NCBI GenBank assembly: GCA_013368315.1
Contig: JAACJM010000019.1
Coordinates: 806,001 to 870,000, forward strand
Reading direction: 5' to 3'
Origin: Tetrapyrgos nigripes
Taxonomy: Eukaryota; Basidiomycota; Agaricomycetes; Agaricales; Campanellaceae
DNA length: 64,000 nt
In this document: piece after piece, positions 44,698 to 55,390 of the stretch
Numbering within the stretch: the first letter of the stretch is position 1
How the letters are laid out: the number at the start of each line of letters is the position of its first letter
The notes under the pieces: model-generated
Databases searched by the model: none
Told to the model about the DNA's origin: nothing
What the model saw: the letters and a program-made list of their open reading frames with translations, nothing else
Program-made: the position numbers and the translations under genes

Positions 44698-45586
44698 TTA
44701 CGAGGCCTCTTAAAGGCCGAGTTAACTTATGTCGACCTCGAAAATTTTACCACGACCTCAAACTCCCACCCCTTTTCGTTGCCACAGCCGGTCTTTGCCC
44801 TTCCCGACAACCAGAATGTCCTCACTCAGTCTGGACCAGATCCAAGGACCGCGACTGTTGACGTCGATAACCACGACGTCATGCCGGCATGTCAAATCGG
44901 TCTGCTTAACACCCTTCTTGAAGTTCTTCCCTCCCACTTCCACCGATGTTCCCTCCCTTCTGCAATCTCCATTTGGAATACTTCCTGTTAACTGAAAATC
45001 ATGGGATAGGGATGTCTTTTCAGATCTATTACTAGGATTGGCATCGAAGAAGGTAAGATTTACAGTGGTGTATTATAACCTTCCTTCCTTTACACATCGT
45101 CCTGATCCAACCGATAGCATCGCAAGTACAATAAGTATACAAAGCCTTACCAGTGACTTATTCATATCCTGGATCTTCGCACTTTGCGACTAAAATATCC
45201 TCTTCAGCGTCCTTCTTTCAACATCTGTCTGCGATTGATATCATCCTTCTACCTCTGCAGAGCCTACAGCAGTCTCGTGCCCCACTTGATCTTGCCAAAA
45301 ATGGCATCAGCACGGGCATCAATACTCGTAGAACTCAAGCTGTGTTGATGTGATCTCTTCGAGTCCCTTTTATACCTACTACAATACATTCTAGAATATT
45401 CTACTTCTACAACTATGTATGAGTAAGTATCTACGAGTATGAGTAAGATAGCTCCAAGAGGTGAGTAAGATATTACTGAGCGCTTGAAGAGTCACTCATG
45501 GAATAGTGTCAAAGACACCAGGAAGTTCAACACAGTTCACCTGCATAACCTGAGAAATTAGACTACGTGAAAGGGCCTCGTAACTT
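44698..45586 (+). mobile_element. TTACGAGGCC-type TIR element, copy 1
   Basis: Starts TTACGAGGCC and ends GGCCTCGTAA, an inverted pair, with no coding capacity. The first ~200 bases match the last ~200 of 55391-56021 in reverse complement: GAGTTAACTTA(T/G)GTCGACC, GAAAATTTT, CCCACCCC, then CGGTCT(T/C)T and CTTCCCGACAAC. Homology between copies continues about 40 bases past the right inverted motif (TTGCCATGCGAAGC), so the true ends may lie outside the coordinates given. Superfamily and target duplication not determined. Confidence 0.55.
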
Positions 45587-46359
45587 GCCATGCGAAGCGA
45601 TGGCCCTTTGCCCCAGTCGAATTAACGTCGAACACAGGTCAAACCCTTTATGGCATATTCCCACGCTTTTCCTGGGCGCTTATTCCACCATCTCGGTCTT
45701 TACTTCGCTTCGCGTTGAAACAATAGAGAATATTTCACCTCGGAGAGGTTCGGAATAGGGTCTAGATATGTATTTGTAGCTTGAGAATATTTCTTGTGGC
45801 CATTCTTTGAGTGATACGCAATATCTTTGCATGTTGATACATATCTGTCATAAAATGGTCAATCTGGGACGTTCATCTTGGATTAGAGGTATCATGTAGT
45901 GCTTTGAAAATCACCAAAAATTGGCAAAACGTGCTGAATAACAGTTAAAGCAGTAATCTAAAGGTATCCAGTCATAAAACAGCTGTCTGAAAATGGTAGA
46001 GCCTTAAAAGCCACCTTGGTTAAAAAAGTGATCATCCAAAGACTCAAACGCATACATCACTTGTTAGACCCCCTGGCATATAGTGACACCTGGCACCAAT
46101 ACCTACCGCTGAGTCTTCATACATGTAAAATCCTTATCTTTGACCTCTGGGTGCTATTTAAAATCATTCATCAAGTCAGAACGTGTCATACCTGCGAATG
46201 ATCACTGAATTAGCGTCAAACTGTGCATATAGCAACTTGGCGCAGTTGTTTTCTGGGTCCGGAAAGCAACCTACAAGGAATTTTATGCACACTTAATACA
46301 TCTAAAATGAGCTGGTATGGACTGTACATGCCCAAGAATTTACAATGATGGTTATTCTT
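45587..46359. other. Unassigned DNA
   Basis: 45587-45625 still belongs to the TTACGAGGCC element or its flank. Beyond it no gene, domain or repeat was recognised. Confidence 0.35.
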
Positions 46360-46839
46360 TCAGCCACAATTGTTGCTGATCAAGTGCAGATTGTCATTTA
46401 GTACCCAACAATGCGTAGGAAGAGAAGATAATACGATTTCTTCACTTAAGAGTGTTCTGAACAACTCATCAATCGATTGTGCTCTGGTATAGGTGTACAA
46501 ATTGGGGGCACATAAGGACCAGAGCGCATGCCCGACCCTGATCCCCGTAAAAACCGGCACTACAGAATATGCCGATAAATCCGAGTCGAGACTCTCGACT
46601 GACCCAAGTAAGCGCTGCAAGGATTTGAGAGTGAAAGGTGAGGAGGGTAAAGGGAACGGATTTCCAGGGACTGAGCATTTCCCAAAGAGATCTATGCGTG
46701 TTTCTGTATATTTACCTACTTGGGTGCTGGCCCATTGCATCCATATGTTGTGTTCATCATTATAAATATGCATCATAGCACTGTATGTAGTATGTAGGAA
46801 GGGAGATATTCCCAGGGTGCAGCCCCTAATAGCATGCAC
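46360..46839 (-). other. Uncharacterised minus-strand ORF
   Basis: A 480-base open frame without stops. The first codon is GTG (46839); the first ATG pair gives MMHIYNDEHNIWMQW. It includes PGNPFPLPSSPFTLKSLQRL and VFTGIRVGHALWSLCAPN. Reading like a protein is not proof: there is no known domain, and a coherent gene model around it was not found. It may be chance. Confidence 0.25.
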
Positions 46840-48149
46840 CGATCGTGAATAGCCCAGTTTTTGGAAAGCCCGATGACAATTTAAATTTTTATCTATGGAC
46901 CACTACACTACAGTGTACTAATATGATTGGGATACATGTAGCTACATGTACCAGGCGCAATATCCCTGTGTGCCCAAGCAGGGCGGGAATATTCCCAGGG
47001 GATCGGGTACGTGCCCGAGCCCAAGAATTTTCCAAATAACCCAAGCCCAGAGTGTTTTCTGAAAATCCCGACGGCAGGTGAGTACTGTGGGAAGGCATTT
47101 TCCGAAGTATAGACCAGAGACTATCGATCTTCAGTACAAACGAGGAGGAGGTTCAAGATGGTACATGCTTCACGCTCTCGGAATGGTGTCTTTAATGTGA
47201 CTGGCATATAGCGCTCCGTATCGCGTGCTCATCATTATCAGGAAGAGTCGGTTTTGCTGCAGGAAGAGATGAGAAGCATAATTGTCACCATGGGGTATGA
47301 GGACGAGCAGTGGTTGGAACTTGCTAAATGGGTGGGGAGTTTATAGAAGGAAGGACGACGTATGCTCACTATTAGATGTCGGTTCACGTGGCGAAATAAC
47401 TCTCCATCCCAAAGAAGTTCTTGATGGGAGAAGGTGCTATCTTATTTCAGAATGCCCAGGTATGTATGGACAGTCTGGCGCAGGTTTTAGAGTCAGTGGT
47501 ACTATCTTGTCTTGTCTTATCTCATGCATTAGTCAGTCGTTGCTTGTTTCGAGTATCTTATCTTGTGTATTAGTAAGTCAGTGCTGCCATGCCGAGCTGG
47601 GGCCGTGACTAGACCTCCAGACTAGTCGCATGGACACAGAGACTGCGTTGAGCAACGTTGAGTCAGCAAATTCGCTGTGTTTAGCCATGGGTCAGTGTAG
47701 TGAGGTTTTATAAAAGCGGCCATGGCTACAAACATGAATTTTACAAAAGTATAAATAGTGGTTGATCCATCGTTTTTATACAATACCTGTGTCATAGGGT
47801 GAGCCGGTTAGTGCTGCTTACTTCAAAATAGGAAAGGGGGCAAACCCCTGTTGATATGATGCCTTGAACACGAAAAACAATATCTGCGGGTTTTTTGCCA
47901 AGTGTCCTGTCTTTGTCTGTGTTATAGTGCATACTCCAGGAACGCGGGTGCTCTATCTCGTCGAAGATACTCTGGTCATGTCCATTGCCTATGTTGGTAT
48001 ATGGTGAGCTTCGCGAGGAGCACCTGTAATTTTATGAATACTCACATTGTTGAAGGTGGATAGTTGAGCCGATACAGGACCAATTTTGACTGCTTCCTCA
48101 ATTGCGGCCTCAACTCTGCAAGCTATATGGTGTGAGTATATACAAGTAT
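46840..48149. other. Mostly unassigned, with a possible exon
   Basis: 46960-47080 is an inverted relative of the 44.1-44.5 kb repeats. At 47340-47460 a plus-strand frame reads CSLLDVGSRGEITLHPKEVL and DGRRCYLISECPG, followed by GTATGT, which could be an exon with a splice donor; no partner exon was found. 47505-47580 holds TATCTTGTCTTGTCTTAT-like short repeats. Confidence 0.3.
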
Positions 48150-48767
48150 AGTGTAAGTGTAAGTAGTACTAAGTAGTGTAAGTAATACCTTCTCACTGTT
48201 AAAGAGTGTAAGTAGTCTCAAGAGTGTAACACTTTCATGTACAGCCGTTCCGGGCCCCGCTACCCCTTCGGGCCATTATCCCAATAAGGCTACGGATCCC
48301 GCACCGTCGCTCATAGTCCCGCCTCCGTGTCAGCGCTATCCCGCCCTCAGGGACTGTGCCCGCTCCCTTTAGTCACTTTGGAGTGCACTGCATATAGACG
48401 CGTATCATTTTTTGTTCGATTCCGCTTCAAGGAGGCCGCCTTTTGCATTGCCTCCCGCACTTGGCCATGTAAAAATTCCCTGAAAAATACTGAACTTAAG
48501 CAGAGATTCTCTTCTTTACTCACTATCTGTTTGTATCAATAGACTCCCGAAGGCAGTATGTACCATGGCGAGCGCGGGGATGTATCCCAAATGGATGTGG
48601 CGGCGCTCGGACGTCTGGAGATAGCATTTGATGCGCCCCACTTATCTCCGGGAGGTGCTCCACTTACACTCTTTTGAGCTTCGTGCATCAAAACTACTTA
48701 CACTATCCAAGTCACACTTACACTAAACTATGCAGGTTAAGCGAGGTGAGCAACTTACACTTACACT
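48150..48767. mobile_element. 618-base MITE-like element with AGTGTAAGT repeats
   Basis: Ends are AGTGTAAGTGTAAGT and ACTTACACTTACACT, perfect 15-base inverted repeats. Several more AGTGTAAGT copies lie just inside each end, direct at 48150-48225 and inverted at 48665-48767, a typical subterminal repeat layout for binding a transposase. The interior is GC-rich with no ORF of note. The immediate flanks share only AT, so a long target duplication is not seen. Confidence 0.65.
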
Positions 48768-49519
48768 ATTTCTGTCATTCCTCATATGGTGTGTGAACCA
48801 TCAGTTTCTTGTCTCCAAGTCAAACGTTACTGTTGCTCACCATTTTCTTCCATCGTATTTGTTGAAAGACAGCGCACTGGTTTGTAAAGTGGTGTGCACT
48901 TCTTCAGAATGTCAATATGAAAGAGACCAGGGTTACCTGGTTTGTACAGTACGAACTGTGACGACATTATACCAGTAACATGGTTAGCCTGTGGCAGATC
49001 AAAAAATTGACAGTATCTGTTCCTTTGTCTCATCGTCGTTCGCTTCAATTGCTTAAGTTCTCTCTAGAACAGTCTGTTCCGGTTTGGATTGCATGGACGG
49101 TTTTGCAGTTCTGAAGCTACGCGGTGACGGTTTGACGGGAATTCAACGGTCAGCGTTTGCTTTGGTCCAGAACAATTGCGAGTCTAGCAAGCGATATGTC
49201 GTTCAGGTATGGTGGTCCAACACCATACCCTCTTTGACTTTTCACAACTGACTACAGTCCATTATTCCATGACGATATAGGACGATCCAATACAGGGATT
49301 TCATGTATGTGGCCACAGCACTACCACAAGCAACAGATTTCCATTAATTGCCATAATGGTAGATCTTTGGACCATTGACAGCGCCCATATAGTCGTTGAC
49401 TGCTTCCTTCCCCTCAGGGTTCCTTCATGAGGACCGTCTTGTAGAAGTGATTGATTAAAATTTCATTGATCAGAATTTGTAGGTGGCTGGAGAGGTGGTT
49501 CCGCGCGGTTTACGCGTTC
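48768..49519. other. Intergenic, probable promoter region of the next gene
   Basis: No coding domain recognised. It precedes the ATG at 49520 and may hold that gene's promoter, but no specific signal is clear. Confidence 0.35.
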
Positions 49520-49860
49520 ATGCCACCCAGAAAAGATCCAGCTCAAAATGCCCAATCTAGATCCCCTTCAAAACAAGGAAATCAGTGAGTCTCTTAATCT
49601 CTCTAACGTGCAATTGTCTTAACCATTTGTTGTTGTCCTTCAGATCTGTTGCACCTGATCAGAGTGAGTCTCTTATTAGCCTGGAAGCTTCTGTTGAAAA
49701 CAGTACTCCACCTCTGCATACTCCTTCTCCTCAGAAGCCTCCAGTGACCCCGAAGTAACTGCGTTATCATGTTCTGAATGTACGACCATTAAATTTTACT
49801 CTTTCAGGTGCAATAGAACAGGTTTTCCTGTGAGCAGTCCCTGGACGCCTTCTCCCAATA
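49520..49860 (+). pseudogene. Small intron-containing gene interrupted by Tc1
   Basis: ATG 49520 opens a model with exons 49520-49584, 49644-49754 and 49808-49860. Introns are GT-AG (GTGAGT, GTAACT; acceptors CTTCAG, TTTCAG) and phases agree. The product starts MPPRKDPAQNAQSRSPSKQG and is Ser/Pro-rich and low-complexity, with HTPSPQKPPVTPK. The third exon is cut by Tc1 at its TA site. Across the insertion the frame would reach a stop after PTGG at about 51506, or continue through an unrecognised intron. No family recognised. Confidence 0.5.
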
Positions 49861-50070
49861 CAGTGGGTCAAAAAATTGTCCACATGTTTCGCATTTTTGG
49901 AAAGATTGCCAATTTAAGCAATACTGAGTAGAGATATTGAAATGTGGTCAGTGATGGGCAGAACGCCCTTGATAAGAGCTACAATAATCTGTTTTATTTG
50001 TCCTATTTGGCTCAAAACTCATGGAGATATGATTGATTTAAAATGGTATGTCATTTGGACAATTTTTTGA
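49861..50070 (+). repeat. Tc1 left TIR
   Basis: 210 bases, roughly 94% identical to the inverted 51278-51487. The word TCAAAAAATTGTCC occurs near the outer end and, inverted (GGACAATTTTTTGA), at the inner end, so each TIR is itself bounded by inverted copies of a likely transposase-binding word. Confidence 0.92.
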
Positions 50071-50189
50071 GTTGCCACTTCAAAATCAGTATTGTAACTA
50101 TGTGATGTCTCATAGATGACATCATAAGTGGAGTTGTACAATGATGCAATGGCTACATCATAATGATATCATAGCTGCCAGCTGGACCA

Positions 50190-50196
50190 TATATAA
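50190..50196 (+). promoter_or_regulatory. TATA box of Tc1 transposase
   Basis: TATATAA in CCATATATAAGGGC, 35 bases before the ATG at 50231 and just inside the left TIR. Confidence 0.55.
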
Positions 50197-50230
50197 GGGC
50201 ATCCAGTTGTTCTATAGCCCTCATCAAATC

Positions 50231-51247
50231 ATGAGACCCATCACATCCACCCAGAAAGACAATATCCTCTCTCTCCTCCAAACTTCTGCTTCATCCAGGG
50301 AAATCTCTGCTAAAACTGGGGTATCCAAGTCAAAGATTGCTGCTCTGGCCAAAGAGATGTATCCTGACAAGGAGAACCATCAAGCAGGGCGTCCTAGAAA
50401 GCTGTCTACCACTGATGAACGTGCTGCTATCCAACAAATCAACACTGGCAAAGCTGAAAATGCTACAGAAGTGGCCAGAAACATCAATCCCCTCCTTGAC
50501 CAACCTGTCTCCACCCAAACCATTCGAAATTCCCTTCTCAGGCATGATGTGGACACATCTAAAACGAAGAAGAAGCCCAAACTCACTGCAGCTCACAGGA
50601 AGGCTCGTTTAAACTTTGCACAGAAGTACAGAAACTGGACTGTGGATGACTGGAAAAGGGTTATTTGGTCAGATGAGACTAAAATCAATCGATATGGGTC
50701 AGATGGACAGCAGTATGTGTGGGGGAGGAAGGGTGAATCCTTGGGAGAGAGAAATGTGGTGGAAACAGTCAAATTTGGAGGAGGAAATATCATGGTGTGG
50801 GGATGTATGGGGTGGGAAGGAGTTGGAAACATGGCAGAGGTGGAGGGCAGGATGAATGCAGAGCAGTATGTGGACATTTTGGAGAACAACCTTCTGGAGA
50901 GCATGGATATTTTGGGTGTTGATCCAGAGGTGGCCATTTTTCAGCAAGACAATGATCCTAAACACAAGTCAAAACTGGCCACCAAGTGGTTTGAAGACAA
51001 CAACATCCATTGCATGAGCTGGCCTGCTCAATCTCCTGACCTGAACCCCATTGAACACCTCTGGACAACCCTCAAACACAAGCTCAATGGATATGACACA
51101 GCACCCTCTGGAGTTTGGGAAATATGGGACAGAGCAGCTGAAAAGTGGGATGAAATCACAGAAGAAGATTGTCAGAAATTGATCAGGAGCATGCCTAGAA
51201 GGATTGAGGCTGTGTTGAAGGCCAAAGGAGGGCATACCAAGTACTGA
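50231..51247 (+). CDS. Tc1 transposase, intact, 338 aa
   Basis: Catalyses cut-and-paste transposition at TA. Residues ~1-110: paired helix-turn-helix region with SAKTGVSKSKIAALAKEM, the AT-hook-like QAGRPRKLS, and SVSTQTIRNSLLRHD-like Transposase_5 signature. The catalytic DDE_3 domain has VIWSDETKINRYGSDG (Asp), IFQQDNDPKHKSK (Asp) and SPDLNPIEHLW (Glu), with 34 residues between the second Asp and the Glu. Gly-rich GGGNIMVWGC and the C-terminal RSMPRRIEAVLKAKGGHTKY are typical. ATG 50231 is chosen because it follows the TATA box and matches the usual ~340 aa size. Stop TGA 51245-51247. Confidence 0.95.
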   Translation: MRPITSTQKDNILSLLQTSASSREISAKTGVSKSKIAALAKEMYPDKENHQAGRPRKLSTTDERAAIQQINTGKAENATEVARNINPLLDQPVSTQTIRNSLLRHDVDTSKTKKKPKLTAAHRKARLNFAQKYRNWTVDDWKRVIWSDETKINRYGSDGQQYVWGRKGESLGERNVVETVKFGGGNIMVWGCMGWEGVGNMAEVEGRMNAEQYVDILENNLLESMDILGVDPEVAIFQQDNDPKHKSKLATKWFEDNNIHCMSWPAQSPDLNPIEHLWTTLKHKLNGYDTAPSGVWEIWDRAAEKWDEITEEDCQKLIRSMPRRIEAVLKAKGGHTKY

Positions 51248-51277
51248 GCTAGCACTTTCTGTATTTTCACTTGCATG

Positions 51278-51487
51278 TCAAAAAATTGTCCAAATGACAT
51301 ACCATTTTAAATCAGTCATATCTCCATGAGTTTTAAGCCAAATAAGACAAAACAGACAGAATATTGTAGCGTTTATCAAGGGCTTTCTGCCCATCACTGA
51401 CCACATTTTAATATCTCTACTCAGTATTGCTTAAATTGGCAATCTTTCCAAAAATGCGAAACATGTGGACAATTTTTTGACCCACTG
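51278..51487 (-). repeat. Tc1 right TIR
   Basis: Inverted partner of 49861-50070, ending TTTTTTGACCCACTG before the TA. Confidence 0.92.
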
Positions 51488-51489
51488 TA

Positions 51490-51999
51490 AGCCAACTGGG
51501 GGGTAGAGGCCAAGCTGTTTTACTATATTACATATAAAGGTCAATGTTGGGCATATATATAGGAACATGCAGGATCATCATTATAAGTAGCATTGTGGTG
51601 TTATATCCTCCTTCTGGTGATGAAGTGTTTCCATGCACCATGCCATCATTGAGCCAAACTGTGCCATCTTTTCTCACTACATGCACCACAAAATGGTTCT
51701 CGTTAACCCAGTAAATGGACAACTGAACCAGAAATAATAAACTGAGTGTGGCACTGTAAATGTTTCAGAGAGTGAAGTTGGGCCTTGTTGGAGTGTACAG
51801 CTTCAGAAATTGAAATAAGAGATGGAGAAGGGCGTCAACTCATCCATAGAAAGATGGGAAAGTACCCTATCCACCAATTCAGGGGACCTAGATGCAATGA
51901 GTACAATGACAACAGGTAGCCAAAAGGAGCACACAGCTCCCCAAAATCATACATAGTGATGGTTGACAACAACAAAGACAGGTGAGTGGCAAAGACACA
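51490..51999. other. Intergenic, no gene seen
   Basis: The first bases may be the end of the gene interrupted by Tc1 (AGCCAACTGGGGGGTAG). The remainder has no recognisable gene or repeat. Confidence 0.4.
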
Positions 52000-52830
52000 G
52001 GTGAGGTATATCTTGTTCCAAAGTCAAATAAGACAAGAATTGGCCCATAATAAGGATATATTGAAGGTAAACTCCCCTGCTCTCACGTACCTTCCCCTCA
52101 CTCACCCAAAACTCATATCTGTAGATCCAGAGAACCTCTTAGTATGGGGTTTCTTTCCCTGTTTTTCTGGAGTTTAATGAGGCCAGAAATGCCCCAGATA
52201 AAAAATAAATTGATGGTAAACTTCCCAGCACTCACATACCCTCCCCTCACCCACCCAAAAACTCATATCTCCATATCCAGAGCGTCTATGACTCCATGTT
52301 TTCTTTCCCTCTTATTCTGAGGTTAAATGAGGCCAGAATTGCCCCTGAACAAAAATATATTGATGGTAAACTCCTTCACTCTCACATACCTTCCCCTCAC
52401 CCACCCAAAAACTCATAGCTCCACATCCAGAGCACCTATAACTCCAGGGTCTCTTTCCCCCTTATTCTGAGGTTAAATTAGGCCAGAATTTCCCCAGAAC
52501 AAAAATATATGAATGGTAAACTTCCCCCTCACCCACCCACAACTCATATCCATAGATCCAGAGTACCTCTCAGTATGGGGGTTGTTTCCCTATTTTTCTG
52601 GAGTGAAATGAGGCAAGAATTGGCCCAGACCAAACATATATTGATGGTAAACTACCCTACCTATTATTGTGGGCTTTCTTTCCTTCTCAATCTGGAGTTA
52701 AAGGAAGCCATAATTGGCTCAGACCAAAAATGTATCAATGGTAAACTTCCCTTTAATTGCATACCCCCCCTCACCCCTGCAAACTTTTATTTCCCATCCA
52801 AAATAGCCCCTTAAAATGAATTCATAATAA
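52000..52830 (+). repeat. Tandem repeat of ~150-base units
   Basis: Five to six diverged copies, each with ATTGATGGTAAACT(T/C)CC, CTCACATACCTTCCCCTCAC, CCACCCAAAAACTCATA, ATCCAGAG and GAGGCCAGAATTG. Unit starts are near 52059, 52209, 52358, 52509, 52639 and 52734; the last two are shortened. No coding function. Confidence 0.8.
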
Positions 52831-52969
52831 ACTTCTCTGCACTTACATATCTTACCCCCCATAAACCAAACCCACATCTCCATAATCCTTGATGATGTTG
52901 AACAAAAGGTAATGAACATATATTGATTGTACAACTAGATATGGACCTGTATGTATGCAGTTTAACAGT

Positions 52970-53054
52970 TGTCCTGTGGTGTAATGGTTTTGTGCTGTGC
53001 CAAAGTCTGTGTCAATTATGTTTGGCTGGCGCGAGTTCAATCCTCGCACTGGCA
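52970..53054 (+). tRNA. tRNA-like sequence (degenerate or SINE head)
   Basis: A perfect T-arm GCGAG-TTCAATC-CTCGC (53031-53047), a B-box-like GAGTTCAATCC, an A-box-like TGGTGTAATGG about 45 bases earlier, and a TTTTT terminator just downstream (53057-53062). The acceptor stem pairs poorly (TGTCCTG against ACTGGCA) and the anticodon arm is weak; a GCC anticodon is one reading. It may be a decayed tRNA gene or a tRNA-derived SINE head. Confidence 0.4.
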
Positions 53055-53195
53055 CGCTTTTTAGGGATACGCAATCACTTACTGTAAGCAAATAGATCAC
53101 ATGAATTTTTCAGCTCAATATAGTGATAAGTTCCCACGGATCACAGATCCGCGTTTGAATGCGCAAAAATTTGGGTGGGTGGACATCAAAAAATA

Positions 53196-53219
53196 ACGAT
53201 TACTATAAATAGTAATCGT
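53196..53219. other. Perfect 10-base hairpin
   Basis: ACGATTACTA pairs with TAGTAATCGT around a 4-base TAAA loop. Function unknown. Confidence 0.5.
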
Positions 53220-53475
53220 AACCAGGTACGTATCAATTACTATTCGTCTCAGCTTATGTGGCTCACACGTGTGTATTCGTCAGGTCGTCCCCTCGTAAGT
53301 CTGTCGGTGGTGCAGCGTCTACCCCGTATGTCTTCTCTGCGGTTTCATCACGTCGTTTCATTGAATCATAGTCACACATTAGTCGAAAACGAGGTCAACG
53401 GTCTTCTGGTGAAGTCAATATTCAGTGCGTGTTGTGGTGGCATTTGTCTTCCGTTGAGTTCATGTGTTTGTTTAG

Positions 53476-55390
53476 TGCATCTAATGCAAGTCCTACGAAA
53501 CAAGTGAGGACCACTGTAGAGTGAGTGCCGGTCTTCTATTGCTTCGTCCTCCCTGTTTGACCGTTTCTATTCCGATTACTATTTATTCCAGTATTGCTTC
53601 TAGTGATGGCGAGGAAGACGCAACGGAACCTGAATCGGACGACTTTCGTGATGAAGAAAGCGTCCACGATGACGAGGAGTATGACTCTGCTGCAGGAGCC
53701 ACTGACGAGGGCGAAGAAGATGGAAGTGCCGCAGATGACAACGATGAGGTCAATGAAGGAGCAGAACAAGATGAAGACGAAGATCTTGATGACAACCTAG
53801 ACAGGTGATATCTACACATCAATATTCGTATGGCGTGTTTGAGCATTGCATCTATGCCTTGTTTTTCTAGCGCGTCTACTGGTTCAACACCTGCTATCAT
53901 GTTTCAAGAACACGTAAACAAGTCTTTTCTTTGTGGATTGTTTTTTTATTTATTTTTCTTTATAACTTTTTGTATTTGTTGCTCATTGCCTTTACATTTA
54001 CAGGATCAATAACGATTACGCCAAGAAAGAAGCCGATAAAAAAGCCACAAACATCGAAGGCACTAATAAGTCACACACCATCGGGGAGGTAAAGCACACT
54101 TGTAAGAGCCCAGGGGACAGGAGCTTGTGAGTCACTCGGCGTTGTGTTTATTGCCTTACAATCCTCACTCTTCTTTCTTCTCTCTCTAGAGCCGATGCTA
54201 TAAGATGGTATGGAGATGGTCATCACTCCTTCACTTATGACCCCCCAAGGGTGCCGTGCGAGGTGATGAAGGATTTGTTCAAGATTCCTGGTCTCGACAT
54301 GGCTGGTCTCTATGACAATTGTGACCCTTTGAGAGTGTGAGTTCTGCTTGGACTGATGAGTCGACAGTTCACTCATGTTAAGCTTTAATCTCCAACCTGT
54401 CGATGCCGGCTCATTGAAATGGGAGAACATCAAGGATGTCCTCTATAAGGATAGGGTCTTGTCGTGCATATCCACGTATTATTTAGTGGCTTACAGTGTC
54501 TAATTATCTCCTCAACAGACTGGTTGTAGATTTCTCAAGTTCGACAGTTGGCGCTCGTTCTGTAACCCTGCAAGATGCCACGTCCTGTCGTTTGACTGGG
54601 GTTCTCAGCGTCTTCTGTTGGGAATGAACATAGAGTTCCTCCAGGCCGCTATGTTCAAGAGTCTCAACGACAATCGTGGTCCACCGCATATTATGCTTAG
54701 CATTGGTTCTGTACGTATCCCATTGTCAGTTTACTACCTCTGATATATATATTCTTACTCGTTAGGTTATCACGTCTTCTCTTGTTCAACCAGAGCAGAT
54801 TGGCTCGTACGCTTTGAATGAGAAGGCGATACGATCCATCGTATTGTCCCATTTACAATCAGAGTTTGAATATACCGCCTCTGTCATCAGTAATACGCTA
54901 GAAGAAACTTCATATATTGGCCCTACTGTGTATCGCGACGTGGAATGGGAAGGAAAGTCCGGCCCAGTGGGAGGTGTTCAGTACAGTACCCACATTTGCC
55001 CTTGTAAGTGCTAGAACTCTTTGTATTTCACGTGCTGATCTCTTTCTCTTGTTAGTCAAGGGTAACGATGTACAACGACCACTGATGGCGGAGCAGCTAA
55101 AGGTATTGAATGACGCTATCACCTGTGTTTTAACCTTTTTAACTATTTTGAACGGCTTGCTTTGCAGAAATTTGACAAAGCTTATAGTACAAACGTCCCT
55201 GGGAAGAGTTCCTCAAGTCGCAAATCTTCCAACACTAACAAAGCTGTAAGCAAACCGTATAATACGACACGTTGTCTAGTTTAACTTTTTTTCTTTTATT
55301 TTGTTCAGCAAGCAACGTCTCCTTATACCTTCAAAGATCCCCAAGAACTTCAAATACAACATACTGGGGAAAGATGCCATTGCTTCGCAT
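53476..55390 (+). pseudogene. Multi-exon host-like gene, 3' part lost to a TE insertion
   Basis: Nine exons can be chained in frame with GT-AG introns of about 46-200 bases: 53476-53520, 53592-53804, 54004-54126, 54190-54336, 54383-54455, 54519-54710, 54766-55003, 55056-55102, 55168-55245, plus the start of another at 55309. Protein: an acidic stretch (GEEDGSAADDNDEVNEGAEQ), then ADAIRWYGDGHHSFTYDPP, PCEVMKDLFKIPGLDMAGLY, TGCRFLKFDSWRSFCNPARC, NRGPPHIMLSIGS and ISNTLEETSYIGPTVYRDVE. I know no function; the style resembles uncharacterised agaricomycete genes. The 5' end is uncertain (possible exon with RSSPRKSVGGAS near 53281). One donor (GTCTTG at 54456) is unusual. It is cut by the element at 55391. 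Confidence 0.65.

Larger units (their letters stand above)
49861..51487 (+). mobile_element. Tc1-type DNA transposon, structurally intact
   Basis: A 1627-base element with 210-base terminal inverted repeats starting CAGTGGGTCAAAAAATTGTC, flanked by TA on both sides (49859-49860, 51488-51489). It holds one uninterrupted transposase gene with DD34E spacing. It is the only element here with no visible defect, so it may be active or only recently silenced. Confidence 0.95.

Noticed and set aside
50330..51235. Minus-strand frames within the Tc1 transposase
   Set aside because: Shadows of the intact transposase gene.
53536..53900. Frames of 77-105 codons opposite the acidic exon
   Set aside because: Shadow of the GAC/GAA/GAG-rich exon at 53592-53804, which splices correctly on the plus strand.
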